A stretch of 64,000 nucleotides of DNA from Gammaproteobacteria bacterium (GTDB taxonomy: Bacteria > Pseudomonadota > Gammaproteobacteria > Pseudomonadales > Pseudohongiellaceae): the NCBI GenBank assembly GCA_009692305.1, contig SHZK01000007.1, forward strand, positions 1-64,000, written 5' to 3'. Within the stretch, counting starts at the first letter, position 1; each line of letters opens with the position of its first letter. Position numbers and translations under genes: made by a program. The notes beneath the pieces were generated by a model. It was not told the origin of the DNA. It was given only the letters and a program-made list of their open reading frames with translations, and ran no database searches. This document shows, one piece after another, positions 55,192 through 64,000 of the stretch.

Positions 55192-56061
55192 ATGTTGCAG
55201 GTTAATTCGAAAATACTGGGTGTTTTGCTGCTATCAACACTGCTCGCGGCCTGCGCCAGTAATCCAACGGCATCGACAGCGCCAGCCGTTGCCACCAGTC
55301 GCTACAGCATTAGTCAGGACCGCGCGCCTGACCGCATAGTTGATCTGAGTACTATTCCCGAAGTCATTCCGGAACCGCTGCAACGCACGCTCGCCGGCAA
55401 TCGCAGTCCCTATACAGTGCTGGGCAAGACCTATCACGTGCTGCCCACTGAAGAGGGTTACAGCGAGCGCGGTGTCGCGTCCTGGTACGGTGAGAAATTC
55501 CATGGTCATAAAACCTCAAATGGCGAAGTTTTCGACATGTACCTGGCGTCAGCAGCACATAAGTCGCTACCCATTCCCAGCTTTTTGCGGGTAACCAATC
55601 TGGATAACAATCGCAGCATCATCGTCCGCGTCAACGACCGGGGACCATTTCATGGCGAACGCCTGATTGACCTGTCCTATGCGGCGGCATTGAAACTGGA
55701 TTACGCCGATCGCGGCACTGCGCGTGTGCAACTGGAGGCGATAGTTCCTAATGGTATTTACAGCGACAAGCTGCAAAGTTCAGAAATTGCCAGCAACAAT
55801 ATTGAATTGGCGAGTGCCGGTGGCAGTGAGCGCTATTTGCAAGTGGGTGCATTCGCTGAAATGGAAACAGCACAGGATGTGTCCAATCGCCTGCGTGAAA
55901 TCACCGGGTATCCGGTATTTATTCGATCAGTCAAAAGCGGGGCAAGTGGAATGTTGCAAAGAGTGCGCGTTGGTCCATTCAGTAATCCGCGGGACATAGT
56001 GCAAACCAGCGCGCGTGTGGTTGCTGCTAAATTGGGAAGTCCGTACACTGTTACCGAGTAA
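55192..56061 (+). CDS. rlpA: Septal ring lytic transglycosylase RlpA (lipoprotein)
   Basis: 289 residues from the ATG at 55192. The lipobox LLAAC (Cys about 18) marks a lipoprotein. A double-psi beta-barrel domain with YSERGVASWYGEKFHGHKTS and NDRGPFHGERLIDLSYAAAL follows, and a SPOR domain (about 218-289, YLQVGAFAEMETAQDVSNRL) binds denuded glycan at the septum. In Pseudomonas RlpA cleaves naked glycans. Upstream M codons would spoil the signal peptide. Confidence 0.93.
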   Translation: MLQVNSKILGVLLLSTLLAACASNPTASTAPAVATSRYSISQDRAPDRIVDLSTIPEVIPEPLQRTLAGNRSPYTVLGKTYHVLPTEEGYSERGVASWYGEKFHGHKTSNGEVFDMYLASAAHKSLPIPSFLRVTNLDNNRSIIVRVNDRGPFHGERLIDLSYAAALKLDYADRGTARVQLEAIVPNGIYSDKLQSSEIASNNIELASAGGSERYLQVGAFAEMETAQDVSNRLREITGYPVFIRSVKSGASGMLQRVRVGPFSNPRDIVQTSARVVAAKLGSPYTVTE

Positions 56062-56267
56062 TTGCATAGCATGTCTGTCTGGCACACCTGTTTGGCACAC
56101 TTGCTTAACACACTTGTTTAGCACTACGCGCCAGCACTTCCCGGTACTGAACAATAAAAACTGAAACGCGTAGTTCATCTATGCACAGAAATTCAGCAAG
56201 CGATGTGTAGCAAGTAATTGTTCAACAAATTTGCTTCTGATTGCCACGCCAGTATTCATTTATATTC

Positions 56268-57530
56268 ATGGATTTTCATATGTCATATTTTTCCACTTCA
56301 ATCTTTCAGTCACCAGTGCAAGCTCCTGTCTGCCAGCTGCGGCAATGGTTGCGGGTTTGCAGCAAACTGCTGCCGCTGCTGGCGCTAGCGGTCAGCATGC
56401 GCATCGCGGCGCAGACTCCGTTGCCTGCCGTCACACCGACAATTGTGCCAAGACCTCCCGAAATTGCTGCATCAAGTTATATCCTGATGGACGCGAAGAC
56501 TGGCCAAATCCTGCTCGAGGAAAATGCCGATGAGGCGTTGCCGCCTGCCAGCCTGACCAAAATAATGACGGCCTACATCCTGGAAGAGGAGGTCATGAGT
56601 GGCAATCTCAGCCTGGATACCGAAGTGCACATCAGCGAAAAAGCCTGGAGCACCCAAGGGTCCAAGATGTTTGTTGCAATCAATTCACTGGTTCGCGTGG
56701 AAGACTTGTTGCGCGGCATCATCATCCAGTCAGGCAATGACGCCAGTGTAGCGGTTGCCGAACATATCGCCGGCAGTGAAGAAGCCTTCGCCGACATGAT
56801 GAACCAGTATGCCGAAACGCTTGGCATGAGCAAAAGTAAATTCATGAATGCGAGCGGGCTTGATACAGAGGAATACTACAACCTGATGTCCGCCCGCGAT
56901 CTGGCGATACTGGCACGGGCAACGATTGTCAGACATCCGGATTTTTATCCGCTGTATGCTGAGCGCGAGTTCACCTACAACGATATTCAGCAATCCAATC
57001 GCAATACCCTGCTGTTTCGGGATCGCAATGTGGATGGACTGAAAACAGGCTGGACTGAAGCTGCCGGATATTGCCTCGTCGCTTCATCAGAGCGGGAAGG
57101 AATGCGCCTGATATCGGTAGTTATGGGTACTGCCAGTGAAGAGGCGCGGGCAGTTGAAACGCAGAAATTGATGACCTATGGCTTCCGTTACTTTGAAACA
57201 CACAAACTCTATGACAATGGTCAGATATTGACCAATGTTCCTGTGTGGTCCGGTAAACAGAATGCGGTGGATCTTGGCATTACCGAGGAAGTTTACGTGA
57301 CCATTCCCCGTGGACAGGCAGCCGCAATGACAGCGACTGTCGATGTTGCTGACATCATTCGCGCTCCGCTGGAAAATGGCCAGATAATGGGTGTTGTGAA
57401 CGTGGTATTGGACAACAATATTTATTATACCGGCGACGTAATGGCGATGCAGACAGTCGAGCAAGCCGGCATGTTCAAGCGATTTATCGATTGGTTGTCC
57501 CTGTTTTTCACCAACCTGTTCTCCGGTTAG
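56268..57530 (+). CDS. dacA: D-alanyl-D-alanine carboxypeptidase (PBP5/6-type)
   Basis: About 420 residues with a long N-region, signal peptide core LLPLLALAVSM cut near IAA/QTP, then the peptidase domain with SLTK in PPASLTKIMTAYI, SGN in IQSGNDASVAVAEH and KTG in DGLKTGWTEAAGY, and the C-terminal beta domain plus an amphipathic anchor (FKRFIDWLSLFFTNLFSG). It trims pentapeptides. The start is uncertain (56268 or 56280; neither has a good ribosome site). Confidence 0.93.
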   Translation: MDFHMSYFSTSIFQSPVQAPVCQLRQWLRVCSKLLPLLALAVSMRIAAQTPLPAVTPTIVPRPPEIAASSYILMDAKTGQILLEENADEALPPASLTKIMTAYILEEEVMSGNLSLDTEVHISEKAWSTQGSKMFVAINSLVRVEDLLRGIIIQSGNDASVAVAEHIAGSEEAFADMMNQYAETLGMSKSKFMNASGLDTEEYYNLMSARDLAILARATIVRHPDFYPLYAEREFTYNDIQQSNRNTLLFRDRNVDGLKTGWTEAAGYCLVASSEREGMRLISVVMGTASEEARAVETQKLMTYGFRYFETHKLYDNGQILTNVPVWSGKQNAVDLGITEEVYVTIPRGQAAAMTATVDVADIIRAPLENGQIMGVVNVVLDNNIYYTGDVMAMQTVEQAGMFKRFIDWLSLFFTNLFSG

Positions 57531-57543
57531 TGCGACCTTTGCC

Positions 57544-57831
57544 ATGAGCGATGCGTCGTCACCCACCGAAACAGAGCCGCCCAGGATCGAATTTCCCTGC
57601 CTTTACCCGATAAAAATTATTGGGCACGCCGTGGTGGATTTCCAGGAAATCGTGGTTGCAGTAGTGGAACGCCACACTGGCAAGATCACCTCTGAACTGA
57701 TCAGTGTTCGGCGTAGTGGCCAGCAGCGCTACGTTGCGGTGACGGTAACCATCCCTGCAACCGGCAAGGAACAGTTGCAGAATATATTCGAAGACCTGAA
57801 ACTGGTCGAGCACGTGAAAATGGTGCTCTAA
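57544..57831 (+). CDS. ybeD: DUF493 protein YbeD
   Basis: 95 residues with the family core IEFPCLYPIKIIGHAVVDFQ and YVAVTVTIPATGKEQLQNIF. YbeD has an ACT-like fold; its position between dacA and lipB is conserved in gammaproteobacteria, and an involvement in lipoate metabolism has been suggested. It starts 13 bases after dacA. Confidence 0.93.
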   Translation: MSDASSPTETEPPRIEFPCLYPIKIIGHAVVDFQEIVVAVVERHTGKITSELISVRRSGQQRYVAVTVTIPATGKEQLQNIFEDLKLVEHVKMVL

Positions 57832-57923
57832 CCTGTCGCGTATTCGAGACGTCTGTCTCACCAATGCCGCTTTCTATTTCACACCACAGATCGACCAGCA
57901 CACGTGCCAATTGAGACTATTGA

Positions 57924-58628
57924 ATGCAATTGAATAATTACCAATGGTTTCAGGCGCAGCCGGCGGACTCCGCGAAAAATGCGCTGCCCGGACTGAAGGT
58001 CAGGCGTCTGGGATTGCAGGCTTACGAGCCCATCTTCAAATCCATGCGCTATCGCGCCGAGCATCCGCTTGCCAACCGGGATGATGAAATTTGGTTATTG
58101 AGTCACAAACCCGTATTTACACTGGGTCAGGCCGGTAAGGCCGAGCATGTGTTGAATCCGGGACGAATACCGGTGGTGCAGGTCGACCGCGGCGGCCAGG
58201 TTACCTACCATGGTCCGGGCCAGCTGGTGTGTTACCTGTTATTGAATCTCAAGCGGCGCAAACTCGGGGTGCGGGCACTGGTGGACATCATTGAGTCTAC
58301 GCTGATCACAACCCTGCAGGAATATGGTATTGACGGCGTCAGTCGTCCCAAAGCGCCTGGGGTCTACGTGAACAATGCCAAGATAGCGGCCCTTGGCTTG
58401 CGAGTGAAGAACGGGTGGAGTTACCACGGTCTTAGTTTCAACCTTAATATGGACCTGGAGCCGTTTTCCAGAATTAATCCCTGCGGCTTTGAGGGACTTG
58501 CCGTAACTCAATTGTCGCAACTCGTTGCGCAGCAGGAGGGGCTTATGCAGTCAGTCAGCAGACGCCTGGCCAATCAATTGTTGCTGGCGCTGGGTTATCA
58601 AGCGCACTCATACACAACTGTGAAATAA
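57924..58628 (+). CDS. lipB: Octanoyltransferase LipB
   Basis: 234 residues. RGGQVTYHGPGQLVCYLLLN is the substrate-binding motif, NAKIAALGLRVKNGWSYHGL holds the catalytic Lys, and RINPCGFEGLAVTQL the catalytic Cys. It moves octanoate from ACP to lipoyl domains such as those of AceF. The N-terminal 30 residues are an extension relative to many. Ninety-two bases follow ybeD. lipA lies 60 bases downstream. Confidence 0.96.
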   Translation: MQLNNYQWFQAQPADSAKNALPGLKVRRLGLQAYEPIFKSMRYRAEHPLANRDDEIWLLSHKPVFTLGQAGKAEHVLNPGRIPVVQVDRGGQVTYHGPGQLVCYLLLNLKRRKLGVRALVDIIESTLITTLQEYGIDGVSRPKAPGVYVNNAKIAALGLRVKNGWSYHGLSFNLNMDLEPFSRINPCGFEGLAVTQLSQLVAQQEGLMQSVSRRLANQLLLALGYQAHSYTTVK

Positions 58629-58688
58629 GCGGCGTATAATCCGCTCGCAATAGCAACGTTCACGATTTAGCCAATTGAAGCAGGCCAC

Positions 58689-59654
58689 ATGGAAGCAAAA
58701 ACACGACGCAACACCCTGATCGAAGGCGAAAAATTGCGCGGCGCCGACAAAGTGCGGCGCATTCCCGTCAAGGTAATTCCCACAGTGGAATTACCCACCA
58801 AGCCAGACTGGATTCGGGTAAAGATTCCTGCCTCTCCCAAGATTAATCACATCAAGCAGATGCTGCGGCAGCATAAGCTGGCGTCGGTATGCGAAGAAGC
58901 CTCCTGCCCGAATCTGGGTGAATGTTTCAGTAATGGTACTGCCACGTTTATGGTGATGGGCGATATTTGCACACGCCGCTGTCCTTTCTGCGACGTTGCC
59001 CACGGCAAGCCGAAGCCTTTGAATGCGAGTGAGCCTACGGAACTGGCTACAGCGATTCGGGAAATGGGTCTGAGTTATGTTGTCATCACTTCGGTTGACA
59101 GGGATGACCTGAAAGACAGTGGTGCGCAGCATTTCGCCAATTGCATCACGGAGACACAGCGCCTGAATCCCGGCATCAAGGTGGAAGTATTGGTGCCGGA
59201 TTTTCGCGGACGCATGGAAATTGCACTGAATATCCTGCAGGCAACCCCGCCGGATGTGTTCAACCACAATCTGGAAACAGTGCCAAGATTGTATAAGCAG
59301 GCGCGACCTGGCGCCGATTATGAGTGGTCTCTCGATCTGTTGGAGGCCTATAAAAAACGGCGCCCTGAAGTAACGACGAAGTCAGGTTTGATGCTCGGTC
59401 TCGGTGAGACGATCGATGAAGTTAAAGCCGTGATGCGTGATCTGAAAGCCCACGCCATCGATATGGTCACCCTCGGTCAGTATCTGCAACCGAGCAAGGA
59501 TCACCTGCGGGTTGCCCGCTTCGTGCATCCAGATGAATTTGAAGAATTGCGCGTATATGGTGATGCACTGGGATTCCAGCATGTTGCCAGTGGACCATTG
59601 GTGCGCTCGTCCTATCATGCGGACAAACAGGCTCAGGGCGAAGCGATTCGCTGA
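58689..59654 (+). CDS. lipA: Lipoyl synthase
   Basis: 321 residues, radical SAM enzyme. The auxiliary cluster uses [12 protein letters not shown] and the SAM cluster uses [10 protein letters not shown]; the C-terminal RSSYHA holds the conserved serine ligand. It inserts two sulfurs into the octanoyl chain that LipB places. Full length, typical N-terminal extension of about 50 residues. Confidence 0.97.
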   Translation: MEAKTRRNTLIEGEKLRGADKVRRIPVKVIPTVELPTKPDWIRVKIPASPKINHIKQMLRQHKLASVCEEASCPNLGECFSNGTATFMVMGDICTRRCPFCDVAHGKPKPLNASEPTELATAIREMGLSYVVITSVDRDDLKDSGAQHFANCITETQRLNPGIKVEVLVPDFRGRMEIALNILQATPPDVFNHNLETVPRLYKQARPGADYEWSLDLLEAYKKRRPEVTTKSGLMLGLGETIDEVKAVMRDLKAHAIDMVTLGQYLQPSKDHLRVARFVHPDEFEELRVYGDALGFQHVASGPLVRSSYHADKQAQGEAIR

Positions 59655-59701
59655 GCTGCGCAGTTTTCTTTCATCCCGATTTCTCCCATTGCGACACAGC
59701 G

Positions 59702-60442
59702 ATGAAACTTGGCATCAGACAATTCGTTATCAGCATGCTCGCCGCATTGGTCGCGATCGCAATCGTGATTTATCTGGCGAATAATGCTGCCGCGGTAGGG
59801 CGGATGCCGCTGTCATTGCGCGCTCTGGGGCTTAGTGCAGCGATCATCGCAGCGATGGTGGCGGTTTATCCCCTCAATGCGCTGTTCTCAGGCAAGCCTG
59901 GACCCTACCTTCTGTTCGTGTGTATACCTTCGGTTGTGCCAGGGCTGGTGTATTACCTGTTGCTGTTGCCACAACAAGCCGGTGAGGGACTAGTCGCCAC
60001 ACAATTGCGCAGCGAATTGATTTCTGAGCGCTCGAGCAATGGCTTCGTGGAAGTTGGGTTTAATTACCCCATATTCACTCCAACCATAACAATTACTAAC
60101 CGGGAATTATTCACGCGGGAAGTAAACGTGTTTCTGCGCATCACAGATTCAAACAATGAGGAAAATCTGTTTCGAGCAGTGCGCTCGCGCATTCCCGGCG
60201 TGAGCCTGAGTGTGGAATCCACCGTGCAGGGAATGTTAAGTGAGAACGCGGGATTCGTGTTCCTGCCGATTGCGATTCCACCGGTACGCACGGTGGAGGG
60301 CAAAGTAGTATTCATCATCAGTAATCTGAATGACGGCACCACATTTTCCGATGCACTGGGGCGGGCCTATCAGGCCAGTTTTGAATTGCGCGATCCGGCA
60401 ACGGCGGCGCTGTTATACCAGTTTCAGCTGAATCATATGTAG
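59702..60442 (+). CDS. Membrane protein of unknown function
   Basis: 246 residues. Three hydrophobic helices (about 8-28, 40-60, 74-98) precede a soluble domain of about 140 residues with beta-rich character (FVEVGFNYPIFTPTITITNR, EVNVFLRITDSNNEEN, GKVVFIISNLNDGT). The soluble part looks Ig-like or an FxLD-type sandwich and probably faces the periplasm. I do not recognise the family. It starts 47 bases after lipA and may be read through from it. Confidence 0.65.
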   Translation: MKLGIRQFVISMLAALVAIAIVIYLANNAAAVGRMPLSLRALGLSAAIIAAMVAVYPLNALFSGKPGPYLLFVCIPSVVPGLVYYLLLLPQQAGEGLVATQLRSELISERSSNGFVEVGFNYPIFTPTITITNRELFTREVNVFLRITDSNNEENLFRAVRSRIPGVSLSVESTVQGMLSENAGFVFLPIAIPPVRTVEGKVVFIISNLNDGTTFSDALGRAYQASFELRDPATAALLYQFQLNHM

Positions 60443-60446
60443 CTAA

Positions 60447-60484
60447 CATGCAGCATGCACGTGGCAAGCATGCACAGTGCATGT
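60447..60484. repeat. Nested CATGCA inverted repeats after the membrane protein gene
   Basis: ACATGCA (60447-60453) faces TGCATGT (60478-60484), and GCATGC appears twice inside (60453-60458 and 60468-60473); CATGCAC-A-GTGCATG (60469-60483) is itself a perfect 15-bp palindrome. Followed by AAAAAACAAG rather than T, so it is a weak terminator at best. It may be a stem-loop protecting the mRNA or a binding site. Confidence 0.6.
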
Positions 60485-60618
60485 AAAAAACAAGTATGTA
60501 TAACGAGTGCTTGTATAAAGAGTCGAAGGGGTTTGCGCCGCACTGCAGGCAGTTGAATTCAGGATGGCGCTCGTTTAACCTGTGAGCCCTTGTTCTCGCC
60601 CCCACCCAGGAACTCCAC

Positions 60619-61320
60619 ATGAGCACACAAGCACCGAAGTTTCGCAAATTGGTACTGGCAACAGGTGCGGCTGCAACACTGGCTGCGAGTTCTTTCACAG
60701 CGACAGTCAACGCTGCCGAGGCTGACTTCACGGGTCAACGTGTCGTGCACTTATTGCAGGAGCCGCGCCATCGTACGGTACATCAGGATGGGGATGTTTA
60801 TATATTGGATGTGCAATTGCTGGCCGGTGATGAATCCTTTCCCCATGTACATGACTCAGCCCTGCTGGTGACAAGCATCAGCACTGGCACCGGACCGACC
60901 AACGGCAGGGTTACCACGAACACCGATTACGTCACCACGCCTGTTACTCATGCCATCAGCAATGCTGGCCCTGGCATGTTACGCATCATCGCCATGACCA
61001 ATCTGACACCACGTACAGATGCGCTTACAACCGACCGGCCGCTGGGCATGCAGGGCGAGCCGACTATCGAGAATGCCTGGTTCCGGTCGTACCGCCTGAT
61101 ACTTGAAGCTGGTGCCGAATCGGCCACAATGCTGCTGCAAAACCCCAGTGTTGTGGTGCAGGTTACCGAGGGCAAGGTGCATGTGACTCGAGTCGATGGC
61201 ATAACCGCAGAACTTGATGCCATGGCAAAATGGACCTGGCGTGATGCCCAGAGCAGCTATACCGTGCGTAATGTCGGCAGCGCCCCAGTTGAACTTGTTA
61301 TAAACGAAGCACGTCGCTAG
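60619..61320 (+). CDS. Secreted cupin-like protein
   Basis: 233 residues. The N-terminus has a Tat-like or Sec signal (KFRKLVLATGAAATLAASSF, cut near VNA/AEAD). The mature part looks like two cupin barrels: VYILDVQLLAGDESFPHVHD (with a His pair for metal), and VVVQVTEGKVHVTRVDG. There is no second metal His set in the last barrel. The product is probably periplasmic; no substrate can be proposed. It converges with the desaturase-family gene at 61330. Confidence 0.6.
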   Translation: MSTQAPKFRKLVLATGAAATLAASSFTATVNAAEADFTGQRVVHLLQEPRHRTVHQDGDVYILDVQLLAGDESFPHVHDSALLVTSISTGTGPTNGRVTTNTDYVTTPVTHAISNAGPGMLRIIAMTNLTPRTDALTTDRPLGMQGEPTIENAWFRSYRLILEAGAESATMLLQNPSVVVQVTEGKVHVTRVDGITAELDAMAKWTWRDAQSSYTVRNVGSAPVELVINEARR

Positions 61321-61329
61321 CTGCCTGGA

Positions 61330-62559
61330 TCAATTAACAGTTACTGCAACCGGCGGCGGTTTGAACAATGCGCCGCTACCCCACACGATCATCAAGGCGG
61401 CACTGCAAACTGCAGTCAGCCCCAATTCAATTGCGAAAGCTGGCTCTGCCAACTGTACGCCGCCGATGATCATGCCCAGCCGGGCTGTCTCATGCCAGCG
61501 CGCATGGGGACGCCCTTCCAGCCATAATCCATGTACATAAAATGAGTAGGTTAGAATGCTTACCGCACCGGCAATAAAGGCATAGCTGTAACTCGTGGTA
61601 TTGAGCAACAGGAACAGGCTGAGACTTACTGTCAGCAGGAATTGGGCAAACGTGTAGATACGGGTCAGGCGCGACAGCGGCGGATCGAATTTCTCTGCCG
61701 GCGCATTCGCCCCGGCGCGTAATTTGCAGCTAGTCTTCACGCCCGGCACCGACCAGCCGGGTGGCATGAACCAGACCTTTAACTTGTTAAGTATGCCCGG
61801 TGCCTGCATGCAGTCGCGCAACAAGCGCCAATAAACATGCACGTTGGCCCACACCGGATTCCAGCTGCGCAGAGGTTTGTTCAAACCATACACCACAGGC
61901 GTGTCCGGGAGTTCTTCCTGGAAACTGCCGAACAGGCGATCCCACAGGATAAATACACCACCATAATTGCGATCTACATAGATGCCGTTGCGCGCGTGAT
62001 GCACACGGTGATTTGAAGGCGTTACCAGAATCCATTCCAGCGGACCGAGTTTCGGCACGTGTTCCGTGTGCACCCAGAATTGATAAATAAGGTTGAGGCT
62101 GACTACGGTGAACAGAATTTCTGCGGGATAACCCAGTACAAAAAATGGCAGGTAAAAGAGGACGCTGTAAAAATCCATGCTGGTCTGGCGCAAGGCGGTA
62201 CCCAGATTGAAGTCCTCGCTCTGATGATGCGCGACATGGGCTCCCCACAGCAGTGCAACTTCATGACCGAAGCGGTGTTTCCAGTAGTACACGAGATCGT
62301 AAAGCACGAAACAGCTGATCCAGACCCAGACGGCAGTGGCCGGTAACTGTGCCAGTTGGAAACGGGCCACGAATAGTTCGTAGGTAGTGCCAGACACCCC
62401 GAGTATTACCAGTCCCTGCAGACGACTGAGGCTGCCAAGTGACAGGCTATTGATCGTGTCATTCAGTCGATAGGTATTGCGCCCGCGCAGCATGCCATAG
62501 CCAAATTCGAACAATATCAGCAGGAAGAAAACTGGAATCGCGTACAAGATCAGGTCCAC
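61330..62559 (-). CDS. Sterol desaturase / fatty-acid hydroxylase family membrane enzyme
   Basis: 409 residues with several transmembrane spans and the di-iron histidine motifs: HRFGHE, HVAHHQSE and HRVHH plus the HTEH of the third box. This matches the family including alkylglycerol monooxygenase and bacterial C-5 desaturase-like proteins. The C-terminal part adds about 120 residues with three more helices (LTVSLSLFLLLNT, AVSILTYSFYVHGLWLE). The substrate, a lipid ring or alkyl chain, is unknown. Confidence 0.85.
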   Translation of the reverse strand: MDLILYAIPVFFLLILFEFGYGMLRGRNTYRLNDTINSLSLGSLSRLQGLVILGVSGTTYELFVARFQLAQLPATAVWVWISCFVLYDLVYYWKHRFGHEVALLWGAHVAHHQSEDFNLGTALRQTSMDFYSVLFYLPFFVLGYPAEILFTVVSLNLIYQFWVHTEHVPKLGPLEWILVTPSNHRVHHARNGIYVDRNYGGVFILWDRLFGSFQEELPDTPVVYGLNKPLRSWNPVWANVHVYWRLLRDCMQAPGILNKLKVWFMPPGWSVPGVKTSCKLRAGANAPAEKFDPPLSRLTRIYTFAQFLLTVSLSLFLLLNTTSYSYAFIAGAVSILTYSFYVHGLWLEGRPHARWHETARLGMIIGGVQLAEPAFAIELGLTAVCSAALMIVWGSGALFKPPPVAVTVN

Positions 62560-62696
62560 GGTTGGCTCTTTATCGTCTCTAAATTGATATTACTGGCTGC
62601 TGGGCATTGTAAGGTCTTGGCTACAAATTTGGCAAAACACGTTATCATGGCGGCCTCGTATTGCAATCGAATGCCGTGTGTTGGAGCGCTACTGTA

Positions 62697-64000
62697 ATGA
62701 AGAGAATTGGATTATTCGTGGTCGTGTTGTTACAGACCTTGCACGGCGCGGCGCTGGCACAGGGTATCCAGCAAACCAAGGGTAGCTTTGAGGACAAGTT
62801 TCGGCAGCTTGATGAAGTATTGCCGACGCCGAATGTTTACCGCACGGCGGGTGGTCAGCCAGGCCACCAATACTGGCAGCAGGAAGTTGACTATCGCATT
62901 GATGTCACGCTGGATGAAGAGCGCCAGCGTCTTTCTGGAACCGAGTCCATAAGCTATCAGAACAATTCCCCCGATACGCTGACCTATCTCTGGCTGCAAC
63001 TCGACCAGAATCGCTTTCGTCGCGATTCCATCTCACAGTTGAGTGGCACTTTTGGCGGCGCGAATCCGGATGCTGATACACCGGCGCGGATCAGTCTGGG
63101 CGCATTGCGAAGTTTGCAATACATGGAAGATGCCGCACTTGGTTACGAAATCAATTCCGTCATCGACAGCGGCGGCAGCGCGCTCAGCTTTACCATCGTT
63201 GGCACGTTGATGCGCGTGGATCTGGCGCGGGCATTGCGCCCTGGTCAAAGCGTACAGTTCACCGTGGACTATGCCTATAACATTGTGAATGGTGATGTGC
63301 TGCTGCCGCGCGGTGGTTATGAGCATTTTCCCGATGACGCGAACGAAGGAGGGAATTACATTTTCGCGGTTAGCCAGTGGTTTCCGCGCCTGGTTGCCTA
63401 TACCGACTATGAAGGGTGGGCCAACAAGGAATTCCTTGGTGCCGGGGAGTTCACACTCGAATTCGGCGACTACGAAGTTGCCATGACTGTGCCAGCAGAC
63501 CATATTGTGGCTGCTACGGGCGAGCTGCTGAATGCGAACCAGGTATTGACGGCCCAACAACGCGAGCGTCTGCAACAGGCCGAGAATGCCGCGCGTCCAG
63601 TCTTCATAGTAAGCCCTGAGGAAGCGCTGGCCAATGAAAGCGCCGGTACCACTGATACTGTAACCTGGCGGTTTGGCGCGCAACGCGTGCGCGACTTTGC
63701 CTGGGCCTCATCACGCAAGTTTATCTGGGACGCGAAGGGGCACCACCAACCTGGAGCCGCACAGGAACTGGTGATGGCGATGTCCTTCTACCCGAAGGAA
63801 GGCGGTTCGCTGTGGTCTGAATTCTCAACTGAAGTAGTTATTCACACGCTGGATGTGTACAGCCGCTTCTCCTTTGATTTTCCCTATCCGACAGCGCAGT
63901 CAGTCAGTGCCGGCTTCGTCGGCGGCATGGAATATCCAATGATTACCTTTAATGGTCCGCGCGCCACGCTGCAAGACGACGGCACGCGCACTTACTCCCT
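62697..64000 (+). CDS. Secreted M1-family metallopeptidase-like protein, cut by the window end
   Basis: 434 codons are visible and open to the right edge. Signal peptide about 1-22 (IGLFVVVLLQTLHGAALA). The N-terminal saddle domain has YRIDVTLDEERQRLSGTESI, YLWLQLDQNRF and QFTVDYAYNI, typical of M1 aminopeptidases, and GGMEYPMITFNGPR (about 408) stands in for the GxMEN motif, as in a bacterial M1 subgroup. The HExxH zinc site should follow beyond 64000. Confidence 0.85.
   Translation, partial: MKRIGLFVVVLLQTLHGAALAQGIQQTKGSFEDKFRQLDEVLPTPNVYRTAGGQPGHQYWQQEVDYRIDVTLDEERQRLSGTESISYQNNSPDTLTYLWLQLDQNRFRRDSISQLSGTFGGANPDADTPARISLGALRSLQYMEDAALGYEINSVIDSGGSALSFTIVGTLMRVDLARALRPGQSVQFTVDYAYNIVNGDVLLPRGGYEHFPDDANEGGNYIFAVSQWFPRLVAYTDYEGWANKEFLGAGEFTLEFGDYEVAMTVPADHIVAATGELLNANQVLTAQQRERLQQAENAARPVFIVSPEEALANESAGTTDTVTWRFGAQRVRDFAWASSRKFIWDAKGHHQPGAAQELVMAMSFYPKEGGSLWSEFSTEVVIHTLDVYSRFSFDFPYPTAQSVSAGFVGGMEYPMITFNGPRATLQDDGTRTYS

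Overview
This window is a chromosome segment from a gammaproteobacterium with roughly balanced base composition. The evidence is gene order: pilB-pilC-pilD-coaE-yacG near nadC, ampD-ampE and aceE-aceF, and proA-nadD-rsfS-rlmH-mrdA-rodA-rlpA-dacA-ybeD-lipB-lipA, both familiar from Pseudomonas-like bacteria. FabY, GlxA-type and NhaC-type genes fit a free-living, possibly marine, aerobic heterotroph. The genus cannot be fixed from the sequence alone. Almost everything here is conserved core genome; I see no phage, CRISPR array, toxin island or clear new multi-gene defence system.

Layout. 1-0.9 kb: the end of an IS3-family element inserted into a beta-propeller gene, leaving a 5'-truncated remnant. 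0.9-8.2 kb: type IV pilus block (yacG, coaE, pilD, pilC, pilB on the minus strand; a TfpX/TfpZ-type accessory gene on plus; two tandem paralogous pilins on minus behind a possible sigma-54 promoter; a decayed membrane-protein gene). 8.5-15 kb: cytochrome c, secreted HNH nuclease, nadC, an aspartyl protease, a DUF1631 gene broken by a homopolymer frameshift, ampD-ampE. 15-21.2 kb: aceE-aceF (pyruvate dehydrogenase E1 and E2, no E3 gene beside them) converging on a FecCD-type ABC transporter without its binding protein. 21.4-26.7 kb: yajQ, an AmpG-like permease, an alkyltransferase-like DNA repair protein, fxsA, and groES-groEL behind a sigma-32 promoter with a terminator-like hairpin in the leader. 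26.7-34.9 kb: a PuuD-like membrane protein, a coiled-coil protein, two enoyl-CoA hydratase-family genes, tRNA-Leu, a VWA plus membrane DnaJ gene pair, a 16-bp tandem repeat, a nucleotide-transporter-like permease and class I fumarase. 34.9-48.3 kb: fabY, a VanY-like peptidase, a hibernation factor, a GlxA-type regulator, greB-dinB, serC-serA, MBL hydrolase, GIY-YIG protein, a frameshifted DUF523/DUF1722 gene, a VOC protein and nhaC. 48.4-59.7 kb: the proA-to-lipA cell-wall, ribosome and lipoate cluster, lacking mltB. 59.7-64 kb: a membrane protein of unknown function, a secreted cupin-like protein, a sterol-desaturase-family enzyme and the start of a secreted M1-type peptidase that runs off the window.

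Themes. Cell-wall synthesis and recycling recur (ampD, ampE, ampG-like, mrdA, rodA, rlpA, dacA, VanY-like). Central metabolism is represented by aceEF, fumarase, fabY, lipA/lipB (which make the cofactor AceF needs) and serAC. Three genes appear broken (the beta-propeller, the DUF1631 gene and the DUF523/DUF1722 gene) and one more is a degraded remnant. The DUF1631 break sits in a homopolymer and the DUF523 break follows a short T-run, so assembly error must be excluded. The most interesting leads are the VWA/DnaJ pair, the groE leader, the pilin locus with its decayed neighbour, and a perfect operator-like palindrome ahead of aceE.
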